64,000 nucleotides of DNA from Anaerolineae bacterium (GTDB lineage: Bacteria; Chloroflexota; Anaerolineae; Promineifilales; Promineifilaceae): positions 26,799 to 90,798 of the forward strand of contig JAHDWK010000028.1 in the NCBI GenBank assembly GCA_023382655.1. The letters run 5' to 3'. A program made the position numbers and the translations under genes. Position 1 is the first letter of the stretch; the number at the start of each line of letters is the position of its first letter. The notes beneath the pieces are model-generated. The model saw only the letters and a program-made list of their open reading frames with translations. It did no database searches and was not told the origin of the DNA. Positions 21,900 to 31,400 of the stretch are shown in pieces.

Positions 21900-22508
21900 A
21901 TGGATATTTTTTCGCTTCTCGACTCAATCCAAACAATTGCACGAAATGGATTAAGGTATCCCACAAGCGAATTTGACAAAGAAAGATATGAATGTCTTTT
22001 AGGGTTGGCAACAAAAACTTATAGTGAACTTTTGTCCGCCCCAGAAGAATTTATAAAAGAAAGATTTCATCACGAAATTGGTCACATAACGCCAAAAGTT
22101 GGAACAGACGCCGCAATTTTCAATGAAAATGGTGAAATCCTTTTAATGGAAAGGTCTGATAGGAGCGGCTGGTGTTTGCCCTGCGGATTTGTCGAACCAA
22201 ATGAATCGCCAGTTGAAGGAGTTATTAGAGAAGTTCGCGAAGAAACTGGGCTTGAAATTAAAGTAAATGAATTGGTAGGTGTATTTACCCGCAAACCAAG
22301 TGCTAAAATGGGTGTGCATACCACTGTTTCCATCGTCCATCTATGTGAAATTATTGGCGGTCAATTAAAAACATCCCATGAAGGTCATGCGTTAAAATAT
22401 TGGGCGATTGATGATATGAAAAACTGGCACGCAACACATGAAATAAGTGCACGTGCTGCTTATAAAATGTGGAAGTCCGAAACATTAGTTCCTGCTGTTT
22501 CGGCATAG
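21900..22508 (+). CDS. Nudix hydrolase, AT-rich and probably acquired
   Basis: This 202-aa protein has a complete Nudix box, GFVEPNESPVEGVIREVREE followed by TGLEI (G-x5-E-x7-R-E-x2-E-E-x-G-L). It hydrolyses a nucleoside diphosphate linked to another moiety; the substrate is not readable. The N-terminal ~65 residues (MDIFSLLDSIQTIARNGLRY...) form the helical extension seen in ADP-ribose/NADH-type relatives. GAGGG precedes the ATG. Codons are strikingly A/T-ending compared with every neighbour, and no ACGGCCGT copy lies between ~20.8 and 22.9 kb, so recent transfer is likely. An attC-like palindrome follows the stop. Confidence 0.9.
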   Translation: MDIFSLLDSIQTIARNGLRYPTSEFDKERYECLLGLATKTYSELLSAPEEFIKERFHHEIGHITPKVGTDAAIFNENGEILLMERSDRSGWCLPCGFVEPNESPVEGVIREVREETGLEIKVNELVGVFTRKPSAKMGVHTTVSIVHLCEIIGGQLKTSHEGHALKYWAIDDMKNWHATHEISARAAYKMWKSETLVPAVSA

Positions 22509-22529
22509 ATGTCTCTAATGCCAAAAGCG

Positions 22530-22659
22530 TGCCAACAAAAGGTGCCCCTGACACTGGGGATTCTGCGCACATCCCAAGCAGGTTTCTACGCCTTAGCATT
22601 TTTCCAGTTGGACGGCTTCGCTGTCCCCGTTCCAGCACAGGTAACGCAAACCGTTAGAC
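22530..22659. other. attC-like long imperfect palindrome
   Basis: The 130 bases after the Nudix stop begin with GCCAAC and end with CCGTTAGAC, which contains GTTRRRY as in integron attC R' sites. The arms share three blocks in order: AAC, then CCTGACACTGG against CCTGTGCTGG, then TCCCAAGCAGG against TCCAACTGG, with unpaired bases between as in attC. The 5' box is a weak match (RYYYAAC is not fully satisfied) and no integrase is visible, so this is a candidate only. Confidence 0.35.
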
Positions 22660-22693
22660 CTCAATCTCCTAATCTCCTAATCTCCTAATCTCC
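22658..22693. repeat. AATCTCCT repeat right of Nudix island
   Basis: Tandem AATCTCCT units (four copies) are the reverse complement of the GAGATTAGGAGATT family. They form the right flank of the AT-rich Nudix island and supply the sequence just before the next gene. Confidence 0.5.
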
Positions 22694-22695
22694 CT

Positions 22696-23862
22696 ATGTC
22701 CCCACACCTCCCCACCTACAAAACACTGTCCGAACACCAAAGGGTATATGACCTGATATGGTCGCAAATGCCCCACATGCAAAAGCGTACCTCCTCCACG
22801 TGGTGGTATTTCATCCTGTTTCCCCAAGACGCGGAAGGGTATGGCCCCCGCCAGATGATGTTTTCTATTGCTACGGCCGTAAGCAAGCAACCTATACACA
22901 TCAGTGACCTGGAACTGCCAGGGCTAGACCTGCGCCGCGAAGTGAAAGACGGGGTGGACCGTTTTCCGGCGGCAGCAGTGGGTTGGTATTACGACGGCCG
23001 TACCCTGCACGAAAATATCCTCCACACCACGGCCGTCACCCACCTCTCCCAACCTGACCGCACCATCTCCTGCTGGGATGATGAGCCAAACGGTCATCGC
23101 CAGGGGTATGAGATTTGCGCCTCCGCGGCCCGGCCGTTGGCTCTGGAAGCGCACATTGAGGGGGGGAACGGCCGTGCCCACTTCACCGCCTGGGGCGACC
23201 TCAACTGCCTGGACAATGCCCCCCACGAATCCATCAACATCAATACACCTATTGCCGGGACGCACTTTATCGCCTGGCGGCGGATGCGCTTTGAAGGGGA
23301 GTTTGACCTGCCGGGCACAGGTCGGGAAACACTGGCAGGGTATGGTTATTTCCAGCGCGTCTGTTTGAATGTACCCACCTTCCCCTGGAAATGGATTTGG
23401 GCGCTCTTCCCCGACGGCTCCATGTTTTCCTCTTATGTGCCCTATGTGGGTCTGAACCTGTGGCGCCAGGGCTATCGTTTTTACAATAGCAACCGGAAAG
23501 AGCAGGCCGCCATCGCCATCGCCGGCAAATCTTTTTGGGATTGGCCGGACGCCTCGGAACGCATCTGGCTGGCACAGCACACGCGCGTCACCCCTGTGTT
23601 GGGTCGGGACGAACACCCCCATTTTGAAGTCAGCGCCGGGAATAAGCAGGGGGATTTTGTGCAGTTCACGGCCGTGCCCTACGCCCGCACCGGTTTTTTC
23701 CTGGAGCGCCCCCTCTGGCGCTGGCGCAGCCATTGGAACTACAACGAGTACCTCTTCCGCATGGAAAACTTACAGGGACAAATGCAAGGCCGTCCTATCA
23801 ATGGGGAAAGCATGGGGCAGGGGTTTGGTAATCTGGAATACACCTGGGGGCTGGGGCTGTAA
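22696..23862 (+). CDS. AttH/CrtC-like lipocalin-fold protein
   Basis: This 388-aa protein without signal peptide or membrane segment is rich in Trp and aromatic strands. It contains RTSSTWWYFILFPQ, DRFPAAAVGWYYDGRTLHEN, GTGRETLAGYGYFQRVCLNV, PWKWIWALFPDGSMFSSYVP and RPLWRWRSHWNYNEYLFRME. The overall pattern recalls the AttH/CrtC (carotenoid hydratase-like) lipocalin family, which also uses GxGYxxxxxG and W-rich strands, but the match is by eye and moderate. The start codon has only repeat DNA upstream; a later Met within residues 25-30 is possible. Function not assigned. Confidence 0.55.
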   Translation: MSPHLPTYKTLSEHQRVYDLIWSQMPHMQKRTSSTWWYFILFPQDAEGYGPRQMMFSIATAVSKQPIHISDLELPGLDLRREVKDGVDRFPAAAVGWYYDGRTLHENILHTTAVTHLSQPDRTISCWDDEPNGHRQGYEICASAARPLALEAHIEGGNGRAHFTAWGDLNCLDNAPHESININTPIAGTHFIAWRRMRFEGEFDLPGTGRETLAGYGYFQRVCLNVPTFPWKWIWALFPDGSMFSSYVPYVGLNLWRQGYRFYNSNRKEQAAIAIAGKSFWDWPDASERIWLAQHTRVTPVLGRDEHPHFEVSAGNKQGDFVQFTAVPYARTGFFLERPLWRWRSHWNYNEYLFRMENLQGQMQGRPINGESMGQGFGNLEYTWGLGL

Positions 23863-23971
23863 CGCGGTGAGCCAATGACGCAGTGAGGGAAGTACGGCCG
23901 TGCCCCAACCAGAGGCACTGCCAGTTGCCGGGCGCCCCCCAACACCCACTCCACATCCTGGCCCAGGCCGT

Positions 23972-24000
23972 TTTACAATTCGGGGGACTTGACATATAAT
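23972..24000 (+). promoter_or_regulatory. Promoter of the nSTAND operon
   Basis: TTTACA at 23972-23977 and the perfect -10 TATAAT at 23995-24000 are separated by 17 bases. A second TTGACA abuts the -10 and is too close to act as its -35. The start codon of the adaptor gene lies 45 bases downstream. Confidence 0.65.
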
Positions 24001-24045
24001 TTTGCCAGCTTTAGCCGTATTGTTGTCATTCACTAAGAGAGTTGC

Positions 24046-25374
24046 ATGACTGACCAGGTTTCGCCCCTTGTTGACGGAGAACAACCCGTTGATACCAACA
24101 AACTGTTGCAGTCACTCATTGAACTGTTCAGCGAACAGGAATTGCGCGATCTCTGTTTTGAACTGCGCCTGGATTACGAAAACCTGGAAGGAAGCGCCAA
24201 AAAAGATAAAGCGCGTGAGTTAATCAATTACTTTTTTCGTCGCCGTCGCCTCAATGTTTTAATCACCGTTTTTCGGGAGCATCGCCCGCACATTACTCTG
24301 GAGGAGCTTCTCCTGAAGGAGGGCGAGATAGACCTCTCCTCTACCATCATCGGGCTACCCACAACCCTGCCTTCTTCGCCAAAAGACCAATCCAACACCA
24401 TGCTGGTGAGCAAAAGTTTTGTCACCCTGCTGCGTCTGCTCACCCGGCCCGATATGCGTGCGGCCGTTGTTGCCTTCCAGACGGATTTCCAGGCGGCCTC
24501 CAGCCAGATTGACCAGATGAATGATTTTAAACTGGCGCATGACCTCTTTCAGGAGCTAGAAAACCGGTACTTCCTCATCCAGAATGACGAGCGCCGCCTG
24601 CCCGCCGATGATATGGCCTGGGATAGTATTGCCATCAACGAGCCGGAATTGCAGGGCAAAATTAGCGATCTGCGCATGGTCACGCAGCGCCCCACTTTTG
24701 CCACTGACGAAGCTCGTTGGATGACGCAACTGGATAAAGTTAGCGAAAGTATTCGCGTTGGCGTGGAACAGTTTGATCTGGATGAACTCAAACGTGGTAC
24801 CAACCTGCTGTATCGTGTACTCAACCGCACCCCCTCCCGTATAAACGCGCAACTGGTCTCCACCGCTACGGCGCTGCGCCTGGATGCACTGGAACAGGCC
24901 ATGCAAACCATCAACATTAATCTGTCTGCCAGTGACCTGGGGCTGGAAAGTGTGGTGGAAGAGATTGCCAATGGCGTGGCGGCGCTGGGTGGGCTGGATG
25001 AACGGTTGACGGTGTTGGTGAAAGAACATAATGCCTGGCAGGAAATTGATGATGAATTGCGCCGGGTGGAAGCCAGCCTGAACCAGAGCGTAGATGAACT
25101 GGACGATGCCTGGTTTGATCTGGAGCCGATGGCCCGTGATTTGACGGCGGGGCAAAGTGCAGATTGGGCAACGGAGCTGAATGATGTGGTAGATAAGTTG
25201 GATGAGGCGCTGCGTGAAAAGGTGGTGGTGACGGTGCGGCGTTTGTTCCGCCGTTTCCAGAGCCAGATTCGGCGCCGTTTCCGGCAGGTGGATTTAGAGT
25301 TGTTAACATTGTGTCAGGATTTGCAGCGCGTAGGCGAATCGCTGGATTTGTTGTTGAGGCAGTTTGAAAAATGA
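24046..25374 (+). CDS. EAD-like adaptor protein with helical C-terminus
   Basis: This 442-aa protein is the first gene of a three-gene operon. Residues ~12-80 (LLQSLIELFSEQELRDLCFE, LRLDYENLEGSAKKDKAREL, INYFFRRRRLNVLITVFREH) have the signature of the six-helix effector-associated domains that recruit partners in STAND/caspase/TIR conflict systems. The remaining ~350 residues are helical and largely charged, with SLNQSVDELDDAWFDLEPMA-type coiled-coil stretches and an Arg-rich segment VVTVRRLFRRFQSQIRRRFR. No enzyme motif is visible. The TGA overlaps the ATG of the next gene (ATGA), so translation is coupled. No ACGGCCGT copy lies in it, unlike its partners. Confidence 0.7.
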   Translation: MTDQVSPLVDGEQPVDTNKLLQSLIELFSEQELRDLCFELRLDYENLEGSAKKDKARELINYFFRRRRLNVLITVFREHRPHITLEELLLKEGEIDLSSTIIGLPTTLPSSPKDQSNTMLVSKSFVTLLRLLTRPDMRAAVVAFQTDFQAASSQIDQMNDFKLAHDLFQELENRYFLIQNDERRLPADDMAWDSIAINEPELQGKISDLRMVTQRPTFATDEARWMTQLDKVSESIRVGVEQFDLDELKRGTNLLYRVLNRTPSRINAQLVSTATALRLDALEQAMQTININLSASDLGLESVVEEIANGVAALGGLDERLTVLVKEHNAWQEIDDELRRVEASLNQSVDELDDAWFDLEPMARDLTAGQSADWATELNDVVDKLDEALREKVVVTVRRLFRRFQSQIRRRFRQVDLELLTLCQDLQRVGESLDLLLRQFEK

Positions 25375-28300
25375 GCGACATCCAAGACCTTTCCTTTTCG
25401 GAAGATGAAATTATCCCTTTCATGTCCTTTGTTTCGTTCCGAGACACGCACCGGGATTTGCTGAAACGCCGCCGTGAAGACAAGAAGGAGCATGGGGAGG
25501 AAACGGCGGCATTCTGGACGGCCGTAGACGAATTCCTGCAACGTGGCCGCGCCGCCGGCGCTTTCCTGGACGAAGACAGCGACCGGGAAGCGGCCCAAAA
25601 TCTGCTGGATTATTGGGAGACGCAGTTATTCCATGCTGGCCGAAACATCCCCGACATGATTCTGGCCGAATTCAACCCCAACCTCCAACCGGAAATCCCC
25701 GATGACCGCTGCCCCTACGTCGGTCTGAACGCTTTTGACAGCAACAACCAGCACCAGTTTTACGGCCGTGACCAGCTCATTGGCGAACTGCTTAATCAAG
25801 TCCTCGTCAGCCGCCTCGTTACCGCCATTGGCCCGTCCGGCAGCGGCAAATCTTCCGTTGTCCTGGCCGGGCTGCTGCCCCGCCTGAAGGCCGGGGAACT
25901 GCCCGGTAGTGCCCTGTGGAACTACTTTCCCGTCATCGTGCCCGGCTCCGCCCCCCTCACCGCCCTGGCTCGCCTGCTCCAGCCTGAGAATGTGGAACCG
26001 GCCCTGTGGATCTTTGAAACCACCGAAACGCTACGTGAAAACACAGATTACCTGACGACATTAGTTGAAAACCATAGCCAGGAAGCCTCCGTCCTGGTCA
26101 TTGACCAGTTTGAAGAAGCCTTTACTCTCTGCCATGACGAAGAAGAGCGCAATGCCTTTCTGGAAAACCTGCTCAATCTGGTGCGCGGCCGTAACGCCCG
26201 CCATATAGTCATCCTCACCATGCGCGTGGACTATGAAAGTTATCTTACCAAAGTCCCCTTGTTCCATTCATTAGTCGAGCAGGGGCAGGTGCGCGTCAGC
26301 GCCATGAACACGGCCGAGCTCCATGATGCCATTGAGCAACCGGCGACGGCCGTGGGCCTGAAATTTGAAGAAGGGCTGGTAGACGCCGTCGTCCGCGAAA
26401 TTGTGGGTGAACCGGCAGCGCTGCCGCTGCTGCAATTTGCCCTGCTGCAATTGTGGGATAACCGGGAACGTAACCGCGTCACCTGGGAAACGTATCGCCG
26501 GTTGGGTGGTGTGATGCAAGTGTTGGCGCACACCGCCAACACCATGTATGACAATCTGCTGCCCGAAGACCAGGTCACAGCCCGGCGCATTTTGCTGCGC
26601 CTGGTACGTCCCAGCGAAGGGTTGGAATTTACCCGCCGCCGTGTACCGTTGCGCCAGCTTTACCAGACCGGTGAAGCCCATGACCGGGTAGACCGGGTCC
26701 TAGACAAATTGATACAGTCGCGGCTGGTGCGCAACACCAAAGGACACACCGAGGAGGATGACCAGATCGAGGTAGCGCATGAAGCATTGGTGCGCAACTG
26801 GCCCCGTCTGGTGGATTGGCTCGACGAAGAGCGCATTCGCCTGCGCCACCGCCTGCGCCTGACAGACCAGGCCGAACAGTGGGATGCCCTGAATAAGGAT
26901 GAGGGGGCGCTGTTGCGTGGGGCGCTGCTGCAAGAAGCGCTGCAATATGATGATCTCAGCCCATTAGAGACCGACTTTGTCAAAGCCAGCCAAGCTACCT
27001 TGCAACGGGAAGAAGAAGAAAAAGAGGCTGTCCGTCGTCGTGAACTGGAACAGGCGCGGGCGTTAGCGGCCGAACAAGGCCGTCTGGCCCGCGAACAAAA
27101 ACAACTGGCCGAAGAGCAGCGGTTACGAGCTGAGGCGCAAGCTGTGGCGGCTCAGCGCGCTCGCAATTTCACCGTGGCCCTGGTCGCCATCCTGATTTTG
27201 GTCATTATCGGGGCGGCGGCTATTGTCCGTTCGGTGCAGGCCAACGCCGCCGCCGAAGAGAGTGCCCGTATTGCCGCGGAGAACGAGGCGTCAGCCACCC
27301 AATCCGCGCTGGAAGCGCAAATTATCGCCATTACGGCCGAGGCTGTGGCTATTGCCGGTACGGCGCAATCGGAGGAGGCTTCTATCAGCAATGCCACCGC
27401 CACCGGCGAGGCGGTCATGCAGCAGACGGTGGCCGCAGAACGGGCCGTGGAGCAAAATCGGGGTACCAGCACGGCCGTAGCTGCTACGGCCACCGCTGGC
27501 TTCGAGATTGCCGTAGCCACCGCCACCCAGGCCGCCCGCGGCACCGCCACCAGCACCAGTAGCAGCAGCAACGCGCAACCCACCAGCACTCCCGACGCAG
27601 CCGCGTTGGCCCTGGAGGCGCAGCTTAAAGCATTTGTGCGCGAAGAAGACAATATGCCTATGCTTTACATCACCGGCGGCCCATTCCTGGTGGGCGCCAG
27701 CGGCGACCAGACTAACCTGGATGAACAGCCGCCGCATGAGGTTGTCGTGCCCAGTTTTTATCTGGATCGGTTTGAAGTGAGCGTGCAGCAATATGCCGAT
27801 TTTCTGAATCGGCAGAGCGGCAACCGGGGTATGTGCAGCGGTTTTGATTGCGTTAAAACATTTGTAGACACACAATGGGCCAATTTACTGAACAACTTTG
27901 GCGTTTTTGAACCGCGTCCCGGTACGGCCAGTTTTCCCATCACCTGGGTAAGCTGGTATGGCGCGGATGCATACTGCCGCGCTATGGGGCGGCGGCTACC
28001 CACGGAAGCAGAATGGGAATATGCGGCCAAGGGGCTAGACGGCCGTCTTTATCCCTGGGGTAACGAACCACCTGTGCCCAATGAAACGGCCGTCTTTGGC
28101 AACCAACTACGTAACTTTACGACGGTCTTCAGGCCGGTAGACGCCCTGCCCCTGGGCGTCAGCCCCTTCGGCGTCTTTGGCATGGCTGGCGGCGCTGCTG
28201 AGTGGGTGGCCGATTGGTATCAGGCGGATTATTATCTGGCGCAGTCCACTTCCCATCTGCCAAATGAGAACAACGTCTCTGGCGAACGCTCCCTGCGCGG

Positions 28301-28433
28301 TGGTTCCTGGCTGGACCCCAGCAGTGAACTGCGCGTCAGCAATCGCGGCCATTTGCCGCCGGCGGTGCAGACGGTAAACAACCCTGCTTATGCTGGCGTC
28401 GGCTTCCGCTGCGCCCAAGACGCCAATAATTAA
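25371..28433 (+). CDS. nSTAND1 NTPase - TM - FGE-like sensor protein
   Basis: This 1020-aa STAND-type protein starts with a ~75-residue helical domain (FRDTHRDLLKRRREDK, FLQRGRAAGAFLDED, AAQNLLDYWETQLF) shared with the next gene. The nSTAND1 ATPase follows: Walker A GPSGSGKSSVVLAGLLP (~154-170), Walker B VLVIDQFEEAFTLC (~240), sensor ILTMRVDYES and winged helix QIEVAHEALVRNWPRLVDWL. Then come a Glu/Arg coiled coil, one membrane helix (~603-622) and an Ala/Thr-rich stalk. The end is a formylglycine-generating-enzyme-like domain (~761-1018; WVSWYGADAYCRAMGRRLPT, EAEWEYAA, SLRGGSWLDP, GVGFRCAQ). The Cys pair of catalytic FGE is missing after RGGSW, so it is probably a ligand-binding version. Topology: ATPase inside, FGE domain outside. 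Confidence 0.88.
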   Translation: MSDIQDLSFSEDEIIPFMSFVSFRDTHRDLLKRRREDKKEHGEETAAFWTAVDEFLQRGRAAGAFLDEDSDREAAQNLLDYWETQLFHAGRNIPDMILAEFNPNLQPEIPDDRCPYVGLNAFDSNNQHQFYGRDQLIGELLNQVLVSRLVTAIGPSGSGKSSVVLAGLLPRLKAGELPGSALWNYFPVIVPGSAPLTALARLLQPENVEPALWIFETTETLRENTDYLTTLVENHSQEASVLVIDQFEEAFTLCHDEEERNAFLENLLNLVRGRNARHIVILTMRVDYESYLTKVPLFHSLVEQGQVRVSAMNTAELHDAIEQPATAVGLKFEEGLVDAVVREIVGEPAALPLLQFALLQLWDNRERNRVTWETYRRLGGVMQVLAHTANTMYDNLLPEDQVTARRILLRLVRPSEGLEFTRRRVPLRQLYQTGEAHDRVDRVLDKLIQSRLVRNTKGHTEEDDQIEVAHEALVRNWPRLVDWLDEERIRLRHRLRLTDQAEQWDALNKDEGALLRGALLQEALQYDDLSPLETDFVKASQATLQREEEEKEAVRRRELEQARALAAEQGRLAREQKQLAEEQRLRAEAQAVAAQRARNFTVALVAILILVIIGAAAIVRSVQANAAAEESARIAAENEASATQSALEAQIIAITAEAVAIAGTAQSEEASISNATATGEAVMQQTVAAERAVEQNRGTSTAVAATATAGFEIAVATATQAARGTATSTSSSSNAQPTSTPDAAALALEAQLKAFVREEDNMPMLYITGGPFLVGASGDQTNLDEQPPHEVVVPSFYLDRFEVSVQQYADFLNRQSGNRGMCSGFDCVKTFVDTQWANLLNNFGVFEPRPGTASFPITWVSWYGADAYCRAMGRRLPTEAEWEYAAKGLDGRLYPWGNEPPVPNETAVFGNQLRNFTTVFRPVDALPLGVSPFGVFGMAGGAAEWVADWYQADYYLAQSTSHLPNENNVSGERSLRGGSWLDPSSELRVSNRGHLPPAVQTVNNPAYAGVGFRCAQDANN

Positions 28434-28443
28434 CTCCTCTTCG

Positions 28444-28477
28444 AGCCCTGACAGGTCTCCAAAGACCTGTCAGGGCT
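28444..28477 (+). terminator. CCTGACAGG-family hairpin inside nSTAND operon
   Basis: AGCCCTGACAGGTCT and AGACCTGTCAGGGCT form a perfect 15-bp stem with a CCAA loop, followed by ATTTTC. It lies between the two nSTAND genes, so it may terminate part of the transcription and set the ratio of the two proteins. Confidence 0.6.
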
Positions 28478-28495
28478 ATTTTCTAAGGACGTGTA

Positions 28496-31400
28496 GTGAC
28501 CCAACCAGACCCCTTCGCCACCCTAAACGAACTGCGGACGGCGCATCGTGACCTGCTGCAAGAACGCCGCAATGAAAATGTGAACAATACCCTGCTGCTA
28601 GAGCAACTCAAGTTGTTCATTGAACGAGGACAGGTTGCCGGCGTTTACCTGCAAGGTGAAGACGAAAGGTGGGAAGCGCAAAATCTGCTGGATTTCTGGT
28701 CAAACGAGATTTACCACCTGACCCAGGAAGATATCGCCGCCACGCTGATGGAGTATGACCCGGCCCAGGCGCCCGAATTGGATGATGCCCTGTGCCCGTA
28801 TATTGGTTTGGATCCGTTTGACACGGCCGTGCACAACCTCTTCTTCGGCCGTGAGCCGCTCATCAAAAACATGGTGGAGCGCCTGGAAACCAACCGTTTC
28901 CTGGCCGTTTCTGGCCCTTCCGGCAGTGGCAAAACCTCCCTGGTACTGGCTGGGCTGTTGCCCGCTTTGCAGGCCGGTGGGCTGGCGGACAGCCAGGATT
29001 GGCTCTACTTGCCGCCACTCGTTCCTGGCTCTGACCCCGTGGCCAGCCTCATTCGTTTGCTGCGCACGGCCGACAACACCGGCGGTTGGGTGGCCGAAAC
29101 AACAAAAAAGTTATTGACCACACCAAGCACTCTGACCGATCTCATTAACCGGCGGGCACAGGGGCGGCGGACTGTCTTTATTGTGGATCAGTTTGAGGAA
29201 ATCTTTACCCTCTGCCAGGATCAGGCGCGGCGGCAGGCTTTTATGGATGCGCTGCTGTATCTGGCTCAATCACCTGAAAACAATCACATGCTTGTTCTCA
29301 CCATGCGCACCGACCTGGAAAGCAATCTGCTGCGTATGGCGGAATTTCAGACGGCATATGCCGGGGCGCAGTTGCGGGTGACAACCATGAACGCCACCGA
29401 GCTGCGCCAGGCCATCCAGCAGCCGGCCGAACTGGTGGGGTTAAAATTTGAGGATGGGTTGGTGGAGCAGTTGGTCAGTGATGTATTGGGCGAACCGGCG
29501 GCGTTGCCGCTGCTGCAATTTACCCTGCTCAAATTGTGGGAGAAACGAGATCGTAACCGGGTTACCTGGCAGGCCTATACCGAATTGGGCGGCGGGCGCG
29601 ATGCGCTGGCGAACAGCGCCGACCGCCTTTACAACAATTTGAACCCGGCCGAACAGCGCATTGCCCGGCGAATTTTGCTCAAAATGGTGCGCCCCACGCA
29701 GGGGCTGGATGTGGTGCGCAACCGGGTGCAGCGGCAGCAGTTGTACGAGCCAACGTTAGGCCCGGCGCGGGTGGATTATGTGGTCAACCACTTCGCCAGA
29801 GAGCGGCTGATTCGCCTGACGCCTGGTGACACCTCAGATACCGATCAACTTGAAATTGCCCATGAAGCGCTGGTGCGCAATTGGCCGCGTCTCATTGGCT
29901 GGCTGGAAGAAGATCGGGTGGCATTGCGCCATCGCTTGCGGCTGACGGAAATGGCGGAGCAATGGGATGTGTTGGGCCGAGATGAAAGCGCTTTGCTGCG
30001 GGGGCTGGTGCTGGAAGAAGCGCAGCAGTATGTAGATTTGAGCGAATTGGAAAAGGCGTTTGTAGCGGCCAGCGTCACGGCCGTGAAACAAGAAGAGATC
30101 GCCCGCGAGGAAGCGCGCCAACGCGAATTGGAGCAGACGCGCCAGTTTGCCCGGCGGCTGTCTGTGCTGGTGGTGGCGTTGGCCTTTGTCTTTTTAATTG
30201 CGCTGGGTTTTGCGGTGCTGGCGCGCCGCAATGCGCTAGAAGCGGAACAAAACGCCCAAATTGCCCAGAATAATGCGGCCACAGCCGTAGCCAATGAACA
30301 GGCGGCCCAGGATGCCCAATCTACGGCCGTCGCCAACGCCAACATCGCTGCCCAAAACCAGGCCACGGCGGAAGCCGCCCAATCTCTGGCCGAAGCTAAC
30401 GCCGCCCTGGCGGCGACCGCTGAAGCCGAGGCCAACCAGCAACGCCAGATTGCCGAGGGTGAGCGGGACCTGGCTGAAATAAGCGCCCAGGCCGCCATGG
30501 ACGCCCGGGCCACTGCCGAAGCCAACGAAGAGTTGGCCCAGGCTAATTTCCGGCTGGCCGCGGCCCGTGAACTGGCCGCCGCCGCCATTTCTCAGTTAGG
30601 CAGTGATCCCCAGTTAGGGCTGTTGTTGGCTCTGGAAGCGGTGGAAACAACCCTGAGTGCGGGTGATCCGCCGCCGTCGGAAGCCGCCGACACCCTGTAC
30701 CGGGCGGTACAGGCGTCGCAGTTGGTTTCCACGCTGGCGGGGCACACGGGGGCGGTGAATGATACGGCCGTCAGTCCGGACGGCCGTTGGGTGGCTACCG
30801 TTAGCGATGATACCACCGTCAAAATCTGGAATGCCCTCACCGGCCAGGAAGTGCATACCCTCAGCGGGCATCAATCCCCCATTACCAGCCTGGCCTTTTC
30901 TCCCAACAGCGCCCACCTGGCTACCGGCGGCGCCGGTGGTCAGGTGATTGTGTGGGACGTGTTGGCGGGTACACTGGTGCGGGCCATGCGTGGCGAGGAT
31001 GATGGTGGCGTGCGGGCCGTGGCTTTTCATCCGGATGGGGAGCGCGTGGCGGCGGGTTACCAGGCGGGTACGGCGCGAATGTGGGATTTTACCACCGGCC
31101 AATCGCTGTTGCGCCAGTTTGAACATAATCGCCCGGTCAATGATGTATTGTTCCTCGGCGATGGTTCGCGGCTGGTGACGGGTGGCGAGGACGGCATTGT
31201 GGTGGTGCAAAATAGCAGCACCGGCGTTCCCATTTTTTCCTTCGTGGCTGAATTTGACAGCGAGGGGCTACCGGTGGCGGTGAATGATATTGCCGCCAGC
31301 GCCGACGGCCGTCTCATTGCCGCGGCGAAGGCGAACGGTATTGCCCGCATTTGGCAGGGGGAAGAATTACTGGCTACTCTTTCCGGCCATAATGGGCCGG

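Noticed and set aside
21826..22700. Insertion sequence around the Nudix gene
   Set aside because: There is no transposase frame; the inverted flanks belong to a repeat family also present at 52.6 kb and do not end in a target duplication that I can see.
27650..28430. Diversity-generating retroelement acting on the FGE-like domain
   Set aside because: FGE/C-lectin folds are common DGR targets, but there is no reverse transcriptase or template repeat within the window.
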